Assembly (NCBI GenBank): GCA_947177775.1
Contig: CAMWVS010000019.1
Coordinates: forward strand, 1 to 49,270
Direction of reading: 5' to 3'
DNA length: 49,270 nucleotides
Source: an uncultured Prevotella sp.
GTDB taxonomy: Bacteria; Bacteroidota; Bacteroidia; Bacteroidales; Bacteroidaceae
Both the position numbers and the translations under genes were made by a program. Within the stretch, counting starts at the first letter, position 1. Each line of letters opens with the position of its first letter. This document shows, piece after piece, positions 24,044 through 32,359 of the stretch. The notes under the pieces are model-generated. The model worked only from the letters and a program-made list of their open reading frames with translations. It was not told where the DNA came from and searched no databases.

Positions 24044-26623
24044 ATGAAGAAACGGAAGATTTTCATCTCGCTTCTGATGACGTGCGCTGTGCCGGCCATG
24101 AGCCAGACGCTGCCCTATCAGGACGCGAGCCTAACGGCGGAACAGCGCGCCGAAGACCTGCTGTCACGGCTGACACTGGTAGAGAAGACACGCTTGATGA
24201 TGAACGGTTCGCCGGCCATCGCGCGGCTCGGCATACCTCAATTCGACTGGTGGAATGAAGCTCTGCACGGCGTCGGCCGCAATGGATTTGCAACTGTCTA
24301 CCCCATCACGACATGCATGGCCGCATCGTGGGACGACGCACTGCTGGAACAGGTGTTCACGTCCGTGAGCGACGAGGCACGCGTAAAAGCACGTCAGGCC
24401 AAACAGAGCGGCAACATCAAGAAGTATCAGAGCCTTTCGTTCTGGACACCTAACATCAACATCTTCCGCGACCCGCGCTGGGGACGCGGTCAGGAGACCT
24501 ACGGCGAAGACCCCTATCTGACGGAGCGGATGGGACTTGCCGTCGTGCGCGGTCTTCAAGGTCCGGAGGACAGCAAGTACAGGAAACTGCTGGCCTGCGC
24601 CAAACACTTCGCCGTTCATAGCGGTCCGGAGTGGAACCGCCATTCATTCAACATCGAAGACCTGCCGGCACGTGATCTCTGGGAAACCTATCTGCCGGCG
24701 TTCAAGGCACTGGTGCAGAAGGGCAACGTGACCGAAGTCATGTGCGCCTATCAGCGTATCGACGGCGAGCCATGCTGCGGAAACACGCGCTATGAGCAGC
24801 AGATTCTGCGCGACGAATGGGGCTTCAAGGGAATGATTGTGAGCGACTGCGGTGCCATCGGCGATTTCTGGCAGAAAGGCAAACACGAAGTCTCAAAGGA
24901 TGCAGCATCGGCATCGGCCAAGGCTGTGCTGTCCGGCACGGACGTGGAATGTGGCGCCAACTACAAGCGGCTGCCAGACGCAGTCAAGGCTGGCGAGATC
25001 AGCGAGGCCGATATAGACATCTGCGTACGCCGTCTGCTCAAAGCCCGCTTTGAGCTCGGCGACTTCGACCCTGACGAACTTGTTGAATGGACAAAGATTC
25101 CGGAGTCAATCGTTGCCTGCGACGCCCACAAGCAACAGGCTCTCGACATGGCCCGCAAGGGAACCGTGCTGCTTCAGAACAGCGGCGATGTCCTGCCGCT
25201 GAGCCGTGAAGAAGCAAGCCGGATTGTCGTCATGGGTCCCAACGCCAACGACTCGGTGATGATGTGGGGAAACTACAGTGGCTACCCCACCCAGACTATA
25301 ACCATCCTTCAGGGCATACGCAACAGGATTGGCGATGTCAGATATATTCCCGGATGCGGTCTTACCCGCAGCGAGATTGACGAAAGCCGCTATGACCTGA
25401 TGAAGACTCCCGACGGCGGAAAAGGCATGAAGGCCACCTACTGGAACAACACGGAAATGGAGGGCGAGCCCGCTGCAACAACCATACTGCGCGAACCCAT
25501 CAATCAGAGCAACGGCGGAGCTACGGTTTTTGCTCCAGGCGTAAATCTCGAGTATTTCTCTGCCCGCTATGAAGGCTCTTTCACGGCAGACAGGGACGAG
25601 ACGCTGACGCTCAGCATCGGATGTGACGACAAGGCCCGCGTCATCCTGAACGGTGACACGGTGATCAACAAGTGGAAATCACGCCACCGCATCGACTATC
25701 AGCAGGTGAAACGAGAGTTCAAGGCCGGCGAGACATACACCATCCAGATTGACTATGTTCAGGAGGACAACATGGCGGCCATACAGTTTGACCTGACTAA
25801 AAAGACCACACCGACCAGCGAGCAGCTGATGGCAGAAGTTGGCGACGCCAAGACCGTTATCTTCGTAGGCGGCATATCTCCTCGCGTCGAAGGTGAGGAG
25901 ATGAAGGTCGACGAGCCCGGCTTCCGTGGCGGTGACCGCCTCAACATCGAGCTGCCGCAGGTTCAGCGCGACATGCTCGCCATGCTCCATGAGGCCGGAA
26001 AGAAAATAATCTTCGTCTGCTGCTCCGGCGGCGCGATGGGACTTGAACCTGAGGCAACCACGTGTGACGCAATCCTGCAAGCCTGGTACGGCGGCGAGCA
26101 GGGCGGTACGGCCGTGGCCGAAATTCTCTTCGGCGACGTCAACCCGAGCGGCAAACTGCCCGTGACATTCTATAAGAACTCCGACCAACTGCCCGACTTC
26201 GAGGACTACCGCATGACCGGACGCACCTACCGCTATTTCAAGGGCGAGGCTGCTTTCCCCTTCGGTCACGGTCTGAGCTACACGACGTTCAGCTTCGGTA
26301 CTCCCAAATATGACACGAAGAAGGGCACGCTGAGCGTCGCCGTGACCAACGGCGGAAAACGTGACGGCGAGGAGGTCGTACAGGTATATATCCGCAACAC
26401 GGCCGATACCGAAGGCCCGCTCAAGACTCTCCGTGCCTATAAGCGTGTGGCACTGAAAGCCGGCGAGAGCGGTACTGTCACCATCGACCTGCCCCGCGAG
26501 AGCTTTGAGGGCTGGGACGCGAAGACAAACACCATGCGCGTTGTTCCGGGAAAATATGAGGTTATGGTCGGCAACTCCAGCGCGGCTCAGAACCTGAAGA
26601 CGATAAACGTGAAAATCAAGTAA
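24044..26623 (+). CDS. GH3 family beta-glycosidase (beta-xylosidase/beta-glucosidase type) with PA14 insert
   Basis: 859-aa exported glycosidase that releases terminal sugars from oligosaccharides. After the signal peptide (KKRKIFISLLMTCAVPAMSQ) come the GH3 N-terminal barrel landmarks FDWWNEALHGVGR, DPRWGRGQETYGEDP, AKHFAVHSGPEWNRH and GMIVSDCGAI, with the nucleophile Asp268. The C-terminal GH3 domain is split by a PA14 beta-domain (about 470-610, MKATYWNNTEMEGEP), then PFGHGLSYTTFSFG and a fibronectin-like domain (about 745-859). This layout matches Prevotella/Bacteroides xylan 1,4-beta-xylosidase-like GH3 enzymes. In this locus it might remove xylose or glucose from decorated pectin such as xylogalacturonan, but this is inference. 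No own promoter is visible; it starts 33 nt after a terminator. Confidence 0.92.
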   Translation: MKKRKIFISLLMTCAVPAMSQTLPYQDASLTAEQRAEDLLSRLTLVEKTRLMMNGSPAIARLGIPQFDWWNEALHGVGRNGFATVYPITTCMAASWDDALLEQVFTSVSDEARVKARQAKQSGNIKKYQSLSFWTPNINIFRDPRWGRGQETYGEDPYLTERMGLAVVRGLQGPEDSKYRKLLACAKHFAVHSGPEWNRHSFNIEDLPARDLWETYLPAFKALVQKGNVTEVMCAYQRIDGEPCCGNTRYEQQILRDEWGFKGMIVSDCGAIGDFWQKGKHEVSKDAASASAKAVLSGTDVECGANYKRLPDAVKAGEISEADIDICVRRLLKARFELGDFDPDELVEWTKIPESIVACDAHKQQALDMARKGTVLLQNSGDVLPLSREEASRIVVMGPNANDSVMMWGNYSGYPTQTITILQGIRNRIGDVRYIPGCGLTRSEIDESRYDLMKTPDGGKGMKATYWNNTEMEGEPAATTILREPINQSNGGATVFAPGVNLEYFSARYEGSFTADRDETLTLSIGCDDKARVILNGDTVINKWKSRHRIDYQQVKREFKAGETYTIQIDYVQEDNMAAIQFDLTKKTTPTSEQLMAEVGDAKTVIFVGGISPRVEGEEMKVDEPGFRGGDRLNIELPQVQRDMLAMLHEAGKKIIFVCCSGGAMGLEPEATTCDAILQAWYGGEQGGTAVAEILFGDVNPSGKLPVTFYKNSDQLPDFEDYRMTGRTYRYFKGEAAFPFGHGLSYTTFSFGTPKYDTKKGTLSVAVTNGGKRDGEEVVQVYIRNTADTEGPLKTLRAYKRVALKAGESGTVTIDLPRESFEGWDAKTNTMRVVPGKYEVMVGNSSAAQNLKTINVKIK

Positions 26624-26666
26624 AGACAAGCGCCTGACGAAAGACGCAACGTCATGAAAAGGCAAT

Positions 26667-26723
26667 AAAGACGCGGAGACACCGGGGATTCGTCATTCTT
26701 CCCCTGTGTCTCCGCGTCTTTTT
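26667..26723. terminator. Bidirectional terminator between GH3 and HTCS genes
   Basis: A long stem (AAAGACGCGGAGACAC on the left, GTGTCTCCGCGTCTTT on the right, extended by GGGGA/TCCCC past one mismatch) with an 11-nt loop is flanked by A- and T-runs, so it can serve both convergent genes. Confidence 0.9.
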
Positions 26724-26751
26724 CATTGTATAAACCGGACGGACTGAAACG

Positions 26752-29700
26752 TTATATCCCATTGGCCGGAACTGTTCCGTTTGCTTTCTCCCTGTATTCC
26801 GATGGCGTCATGCCCGTCTCTTTCTTGAAGCACTTGCCGAAATACTTTGGGTCGGAGAAGCCCACCATGTATGCAATCTGCGAGAACGGATAGTTGCTTC
26901 CGGCGATGAGCTGTTCCGCACGCTGCATGCGGATATGTCGCACGAAGTCCACCGGAGTCATGCCCACAATGCTCTTTATCTTTCCGTAGAACACGGAACG
27001 GCCCAGATTGACAGCATCGGCAAGGTCGTCAATCTTCAGCGACGCGTCGCTGATGTGCTCCTCAAGATAGCCGAGAAGCTGGTTCATCATCTCGTTGTCG
27101 GCATCTACAATCTGCGGCGCCTCCAGACTGTAGGTTTTCCGGTCCTCCGGCTTTATCTGTTCGAGATAGGCCTGCTGCAGGAGATGGCGCTGACGGATGA
27201 TGTTGCTCACGCGCGACTTGAGGTAAATCGCGCTGAAAGGCTTCGTGATATAGTCGTCGATACCCTCGCGCAGACCGTCGAGACGATCCTGAAGGGAAGC
27301 CTTGGCCGAAAGAACGATGATGGGGATATGGCAGATATCCTTGTTCTGTTTGATGCGATGGACCATCGTCAGGCCGTCCATGACGGGCATCATGACGTCG
27401 GTGATGATAAAATCGGGCATCTCCGTCTCTGCAATCTCCAGTCCGCGCTGGCCGTTCTCGGCTGCCAAGACGTTATATTCATCCTGAAGAATGCTGACGA
27501 GGAAGTCACGGACATCGTCGTTGTCCTCCACAACGAGGATGTGTTCGCGCTTCTCCTGCGAAACCGCCTCTGCAGCGGCAACGGCAGGAACGGCGGCCGA
27601 AGGAGCGGAAGCCCCGGCTATCTTGTCGTCACTGATATAGACTCCTCTCTCCATGCTGTAATGCAACATCTTGTTGACAAGCTCAAGCATACGTGAGGCA
27701 TTTCGCTGGACCATCTCCAGATGGCGGCGGGCGGAATCGGTCAGCCCGACAGTGTTGAGCACCTCGCTGACAGGCGCTCCGATGAGAGTCAGCGGCGTGC
27801 GCAGATTGTGGCTGATTTCCGTGAAGAACTTCGTTTTCAGCTCACTCAGTTCGCGTTCCATGGCCGCACGGCTGCGGAGATTATAGATATAGACAATCAG
27901 ACATATCACTCCGCAGAACAGCAGGACGTAGAGCAGGCGGGCCCATCCCGTTTCCCAGAACGTAGGATGGGCGTAGATCTCCAGCTCGGCGACATTGTCC
28001 ATCCACACGCCGTCACAGTTGGTACTCTTCACGAGCAGCTTGTAGCGGCCGGCGGGAAGGTAGTTGAACGAAGCCGAATTGGCCGCACCGACGTAGTTCC
28101 ACTTGTCGTCAACGCCGTCCAGCTTATAGGCATATTTCACCAGATACTTGTCCGAATACTCCAACGCGGCGAAATAGACCGTGAGATTGCGGCGGTCCGA
28201 CGCGACGTCAAGAATGTCCTTGTTCAGTAGCGGCTCTATCTCGCTGTTTCCCTGATAGAGAACGCCGGTAAAGACGATGTTCGGACTGTTGTCACTCTTC
28301 TTCAGGTCGGAAGGCCGGAAGGTGATAAAGCCGCCGTAGACGGCTACCGAGATGTCGTCCGTCACAGGATTGTGTACCGGACGCGCCTCCGACATCTCGA
28401 CGTCATAGCCGATATTTCCCGGTCCGTATTGCGACAGGGAGCCCGTCTTGGGGCTGTACTTCTCGATACTGCTTTCGCGGATTATCCATATATTTCCGCG
28501 GTTGTCCTCCGTCAGCGACTGTACGATGCTCTCGTCGGGACGTACGGTAGTCAGGCTGCGGAAACGGAGATTGTCATTCAAGGCTCCGTCCGAGACCATC
28601 TCCTGGACGCCGCCGCCCATCGTGGCAACCACAATCCGGCCGCTGCGCGCCACCAGAGTCTGCTGGACGTCGTTGGCCATGAGGCTCGCCGAATCGCCGA
28701 GGATATGGCGCGAAACGTGGAAACGAATCTTTTCAGGACTGGAAAAATCATCGGAAAAGGTTATCAGTCCGCTGCTCGTAGAAAGGATTATGGCTCCGCG
28801 GCTATCATGAGTTATACGGCGTATTTTACGGAAATAGAGACTATCGGGATATTGGCTGATTTCATTGTGACAGTTTACGAAGCGGATACGACCGTCCGCA
28901 CGCTCGTCAACGAGATTGACACCGCCCTCAAACGAGGCCACCCAGATACGTCCGCGGCGGTCGATGTCAATGTCGTAGATGTCGTCGTGGCTGAGCGAAT
29001 AGCGGTCGGACGGGTTGTGGACATAGCGGGTCACACCGCCATCACGCCCGATGACAAACAGTCCACTACCTTTCGTTCCCACCCAGATGCGGCCGCGGCT
29101 GTCCTCACGCAGGGCATAGATGCGGTTGGCAAAAGTGGCCGGCGCGGTCTGCAGACGGCCCTGACTGTTGACATATCCGGCGAGACGCCCGCCTTCATAG
29201 ACGGCAATCTGGCCGTTGTAGGTTCCGGCCCACGTGCGGCCGCGGCTGTCCACCAGCAGCGAGCGTACGTCCTGATAGGGCGATACGGGTGTGTGGCGGA
29301 AATTATGATACTTGAAATTGACGATATTGGCGTCGCGCGTACCTGTGAACCAAAGGTTCTTCTCCGCGTCAATGAAAAACTTGTTTATTTCCGGCTGAGC
29401 CACTCCCATGCCGTCCTGCGACTTGAGAACGTGGGGGACAAGCCGTCCGGCTTCTTCGTCATAATAGCTGAAGGTCCCGCCTGCAGGTATGGTCCATATC
29501 GTTCCGTGGCGGTCTTCGTGAAAAAAAGGCCGGTCGCTCGTGGTGTGGAGCATCATGTTGGCAGCCCGCGCCATGAGCCGCTGTGTCACACCGCTGCGGG
29601 TGTCTGTCATGACGATGCCGTCACCGTCGGTGAAAGCCCATATCCGTCGCCGGCTGTCTGCGTAGACTTCTCGCACAGCCGACACCGGTTCGCCCGGGGC

Positions 29701-30576
29701 GGCCATCGGCCATGTCTTCATCGTCATCCGGCCGCCGACAATTCCGCAGGCCACTACCCCACCGTCGGTGGCGAAGAGCATGGCCGTAGAGTCCATCGGA
29801 GTAATGTCGTGAATCTGTCCGGCGCCCGACGGCATGGCCAGCTGACGCAGGGTGCCGGCGTCCTTTCCGCAGGTATATACGCGGCCGTCAGGCGAAGCAA
29901 GCATGACGGTATGGGCCAATAGCCCGAAATATTCAAAAGGCACATCGCTCCGCAGGCTTCCGTCAGCAAGGAGCACACCGCGGTCATCGAATATCCATTC
30001 GCGGCCGTCGGCATCAAGTTCGATTTTCTTTATTTTGTTGCTGCGCAGATTGCCGGCCTCCTCTGAGAACATCTCTATCCCGCGGCCATCCTTCACGGTG
30101 GCATCGTCTATCCGGAAATTAGCACCGCTGTTGTTGCTGACAATCCATGTCTTTCCGTTGGCCAGCGAGTAGACGTTGCGGACGACCACGTTCTGGCCGA
30201 ACTGACGGCTGATCATATCGCTGACATTGACGAAACGGCAGGTACGTGTGTCAAAAAGGTAGATGTGGCGGTCGTAGGTGCAACACCACACGTCGCCGGT
30301 AACACTGGGCCGGATGAGGAATATGCGGTTCGTCGTGAGCACTTCGCTCACTCCAGGCTGATTGCGGAAGGTGATGAAACGATAGCCGTCGTAGCAGCAC
30401 AGGCCATTCCATGTCGAACACCACATCATCCCGTCCGGCGTCTGGTCGAAACGGGATATGGAACTGGCCGCAAGACCGTCGCGAAGCGTAAACGTTCGAA
30501 CGTCGCAGTATGGCTGAGCAACAGCTGAGGTAATCGTCAAGAAGGTCAGCAGCAGTATATTCAGTCTCTCTCTCAT
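26752..30576 (-). CDS. Hybrid two-component system regulator (HTCS) lacking the HATPase domain
   Basis: 1274-aa one-protein sensor and regulator, the usual controller of glycan loci in Bacteroidota. In order: signal peptide; a periplasmic sensor of repeated propeller blades (many W-x-G-T or IWVAS-type repeats, about 25-800); a Y_Y_Y-type domain (about 805-868); one membrane helix (about 877-899); a HisKA dimerisation domain with EISHNLRTPLTLI (His923); a 36-residue Ala/Pro-rich linker (about 976-1011); a receiver domain starting HILVVEDNDDV with phospho-acceptor Asp1060 and TKPF; and a C-terminal AraC-type DNA-binding domain (about 1165-1265, QIAYMVGFSDPKYFGKCFKK). The ATP-binding HATPase_c domain, about 110-150 residues with N and G boxes, should lie between HisKA and receiver and is absent with no frame break. 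The protein therefore cannot phosphorylate itself in the usual way. Ligand is probably a pectic oligosaccharide, by location. Confidence 0.9.
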   Translation of the reverse strand: MRERLNILLLTFLTITSAVAQPYCDVRTFTLRDGLAASSISRFDQTPDGMMWCSTWNGLCCYDGYRFITFRNQPGVSEVLTTNRIFLIRPSVTGDVWCCTYDRHIYLFDTRTCRFVNVSDMISRQFGQNVVVRNVYSLANGKTWIVSNNSGANFRIDDATVKDGRGIEMFSEEAGNLRSNKIKKIELDADGREWIFDDRGVLLADGSLRSDVPFEYFGLLAHTVMLASPDGRVYTCGKDAGTLRQLAMPSGAGQIHDITPMDSTAMLFATDGGVVACGIVGGRMTMKTWPMAAPGEPVSAVREVYADSRRRIWAFTDGDGIVMTDTRSGVTQRLMARAANMMLHTTSDRPFFHEDRHGTIWTIPAGGTFSYYDEEAGRLVPHVLKSQDGMGVAQPEINKFFIDAEKNLWFTGTRDANIVNFKYHNFRHTPVSPYQDVRSLLVDSRGRTWAGTYNGQIAVYEGGRLAGYVNSQGRLQTAPATFANRIYALREDSRGRIWVGTKGSGLFVIGRDGGVTRYVHNPSDRYSLSHDDIYDIDIDRRGRIWVASFEGGVNLVDERADGRIRFVNCHNEISQYPDSLYFRKIRRITHDSRGAIILSTSSGLITFSDDFSSPEKIRFHVSRHILGDSASLMANDVQQTLVARSGRIVVATMGGGVQEMVSDGALNDNLRFRSLTTVRPDESIVQSLTEDNRGNIWIIRESSIEKYSPKTGSLSQYGPGNIGYDVEMSEARPVHNPVTDDISVAVYGGFITFRPSDLKKSDNSPNIVFTGVLYQGNSEIEPLLNKDILDVASDRRNLTVYFAALEYSDKYLVKYAYKLDGVDDKWNYVGAANSASFNYLPAGRYKLLVKSTNCDGVWMDNVAELEIYAHPTFWETGWARLLYVLLFCGVICLIVYIYNLRSRAAMERELSELKTKFFTEISHNLRTPLTLIGAPVSEVLNTVGLTDSARRHLEMVQRNASRMLELVNKMLHYSMERGVYISDDKIAGASAPSAAVPAVAAAEAVSQEKREHILVVEDNDDVRDFLVSILQDEYNVLAAENGQRGLEIAETEMPDFIITDVMMPVMDGLTMVHRIKQNKDICHIPIIVLSAKASLQDRLDGLREGIDDYITKPFSAIYLKSRVSNIIRQRHLLQQAYLEQIKPEDRKTYSLEAPQIVDADNEMMNQLLGYLEEHISDASLKIDDLADAVNLGRSVFYGKIKSIVGMTPVDFVRHIRMQRAEQLIAGSNYPFSQIAYMVGFSDPKYFGKCFKKETGMTPSEYREKANGTVPANGI

Positions 30577-30605
30577 GTCAAAGTCTGATTGTTATAGTAT
30601 TCTTG

Positions 30606-30613
30606 CAAAAGTA
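30606..30613 (-). promoter_or_regulatory. -7 box of the HTCS gene
   Basis: TACTTTTG on the - strand lies about 30 nt before the HTCS start. It sits in GATTTTGTGTACTTTTGCA, which is identical to the promoter of the nucleotidyltransferase gene at 44448-44466. The A-rich box of the pectin genes is not present, so HTCS seems constitutively expressed. Confidence 0.6.
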
Positions 30614-30752
30614 CACAAAATCTATGTAAAAGCCGAAAGAGAGCGGAGGAAATATTGTCTTTTGACGGAATATAGATTCAAATCTTTTTCCGGACAACAG
30701 GTACATGCAAATCCGGTTCGGAAGAATCAAGATGGAACAGACGCTGACAAAA

Positions 30753-30792
30753 CAAAAAACAGCCGCCGCAACAATTACGTTGCAACGGCTGT
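30753..30792 (-). terminator. Terminator of the glycogen operon
   Basis: Stem ACAGCCG / CGGCTGT with an inner GCAAC / GTTGC stem; on the - strand it runs into GTTTTTTGTTTTG. It separates the GH57 gene from the HTCS gene downstream on the same strand. Confidence 0.8.
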
Positions 30793-30867
30793 ATGATTGC
30801 AATTTTTATGTACGTCACCCAACTGTTCTGCGTGACGTTCATGTCATCCTATGAATACAGTCATCCG

Positions 30868-32274
30868 TTATTCAGCCTTTTTCGCCTCGGCTGCGGCCTT
30901 CCTGGCCGACACCTTCTTTGCGGCGGGCTTCTTTTCTGCCGTCTTCTTCACAGCAGAAGTCTTCTTCTCTCCGGTCTTTTCAAGCTTCTCGAGCTTGGTC
31001 TTCAGACGTGTGATTTCCTTGTCCTTCATCTCAATCTCATCACCCTGATTCTTGATGGTTGTGAGCAGACTGTTCAGTTCTTCATTGTCTATTTCCTCTG
31101 GATAGAGACTGTTGACGCGGTTGATGAAGTCACCGAGAATGTTCATATAGTTGGTGAAGGCATCAAAGGGATCGCTGTAGATACCACGGTCGAGCCCAAC
31201 GTTAGATGGCTTGGTGGTCATGAAGCGGAAGTTGTTGCTCGCCTGCAGGTAGTCCCAATCCTGATTGATGCGCGGGTCGTTGGCTATACGCACGCGGTCG
31301 GCCACACTATAAAGTTTGTTGAAAGCCTCGCGCTGCATGGCATTTCCCAGCCAGCAGCTGACATCGCGCTCCTCGTCCACCCATGACAGCGTGTCGGGCA
31401 CGTCGAGGCTGCCCACGCTCTTTGTCATCTTGCACACCTCGGTCGGTGTGGCGAAGGTGATGCCCTTGTCCTTTGCGCAGGCCGGAAGGGCCTTTATGAA
31501 CTCGAGGATATTGGACGAAAGCGGTTGGGCTACACCAAGAGCCGACAGCTCCATGAAGATGTTGACAATCTGTTCCTCCTGAGGAAGCGAAGCTATATTG
31601 TTGATATAGGTGTCGGCGAAGAGGGGATAGCCGTGCCAGTCGCTGTTGGAGAAGCGCAGCGAGATATCGTCGCTCAGTTCTACGTCGCGGAGAAGCAACT
31701 TGAGATTGGGCGCAATGTTGCAGTTGTAGACATAGTGGGGAGACTTCCAGCCGAGAACGTGCTTGGCGCCCTCGGTGAGCATGCCTTTGAAGCCCATGGC
31801 GGCTACTTGTCCGCCGATGTCGTCGCTGTAAATAAGCGAGGAGTTGCGCAGAACAGTGGGCTTCTTTCCGAAGTATTCCTCTATTTTCTCACACTGCTTC
31901 TTGACGTCGGCAGCAAAGGTTTCCTCGTTGGCCAGCGAGGACAGACCGTGAGAATAGGGTTCGGCGAGGAACTCCACACATCCGGTGTCGTTGAGTTCCT
32001 GAAGTTTGTCGAGCACCTGGGGAGCATGCATCTCGAGCTGCTCAATGCCTGTTCCGGAAAGAGAGAAGGCCACCTTGAAATATTTTCCGTTCTCCCGGAT
32101 CATATCCAACAGTGTGTTGAGTGCCGGCATATATGAACGCTCGGCTATGTCGCTGATGCTACGCTCGTTCTCGTAGTCATCATAATAGTAATGGTCTGTA
32201 CCGATGTCGAAGAAACGGTATCTCTTGAGATGGATTATCTGGTGTATCTCAAAGTATAAGCATATTGTTTTCAT
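30868..32274 (-). CDS. GH57 alpha-amylase-like enzyme with coiled-coil and Lys/Ala-rich tail
   Basis: 468-aa cytoplasmic protein (no signal peptide) for alpha-glucan metabolism. The start MKTICLYFEIHQIIHLKRYR is the typical GH57 beginning with the conserved His residue in the EIHQ-type motif. EFLAEPYSHGLSSL contains the region of the family catalytic Glu, and later NSDWHGYPLFADTY fits the conserved Asp region. After about residue 395 the catalytic part ends: a short coiled coil (EIEMKDKEITRLKTKLEKLE) leads into about 34 residues of KK/AA repeats (KKTAEKKPAAKKVSARKAAA). Such a histone-H1-like tail is unusual for an amylase and might bind polyanions or nucleic acid. It is the last gene of an operon with the glycosyltransferase (85-nt gap) and GH133 debranching enzyme, the standard Bacteroidota glycogen set. 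Confidence 0.88.
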   Translation of the reverse strand: MKTICLYFEIHQIIHLKRYRFFDIGTDHYYYDDYENERSISDIAERSYMPALNTLLDMIRENGKYFKVAFSLSGTGIEQLEMHAPQVLDKLQELNDTGCVEFLAEPYSHGLSSLANEETFAADVKKQCEKIEEYFGKKPTVLRNSSLIYSDDIGGQVAAMGFKGMLTEGAKHVLGWKSPHYVYNCNIAPNLKLLLRDVELSDDISLRFSNSDWHGYPLFADTYINNIASLPQEEQIVNIFMELSALGVAQPLSSNILEFIKALPACAKDKGITFATPTEVCKMTKSVGSLDVPDTLSWVDEERDVSCWLGNAMQREAFNKLYSVADRVRIANDPRINQDWDYLQASNNFRFMTTKPSNVGLDRGIYSDPFDAFTNYMNILGDFINRVNSLYPEEIDNEELNSLLTTIKNQGDEIEMKDKEITRLKTKLEKLEKTGEKKTSAVKKTAEKKPAAKKVSARKAAAEAKKAE

Positions 32275-32359
32275 TATGGTTTTGTTTTTTTGTTCTTATT
32301 AGACTGTTTGGACTAATACGGAACGCGCCGGCATGACGCGCCGCGGTCTCCTATATCCT

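Noticed and set aside
25679..26665. 328-codon frame antisense to GH3
   Set aside because: It lies opposite the conserved C-terminal GH3 and fibronectin-like domains and contains no family features.
27540..27850. Frameshift as the cause of the missing HATPase domain
   Set aside because: The reading frame is continuous from HisKA through linker to receiver and the DNA span is too short to hide 110-150 codons in another frame.
28372..29922. Long open frame (about 516 codons) antisense to the HTCS sensor region
   Set aside because: The - strand frame encodes clear propeller repeats; the + frame has low-complexity Arg/Ala/Val-rich sequence without motifs.
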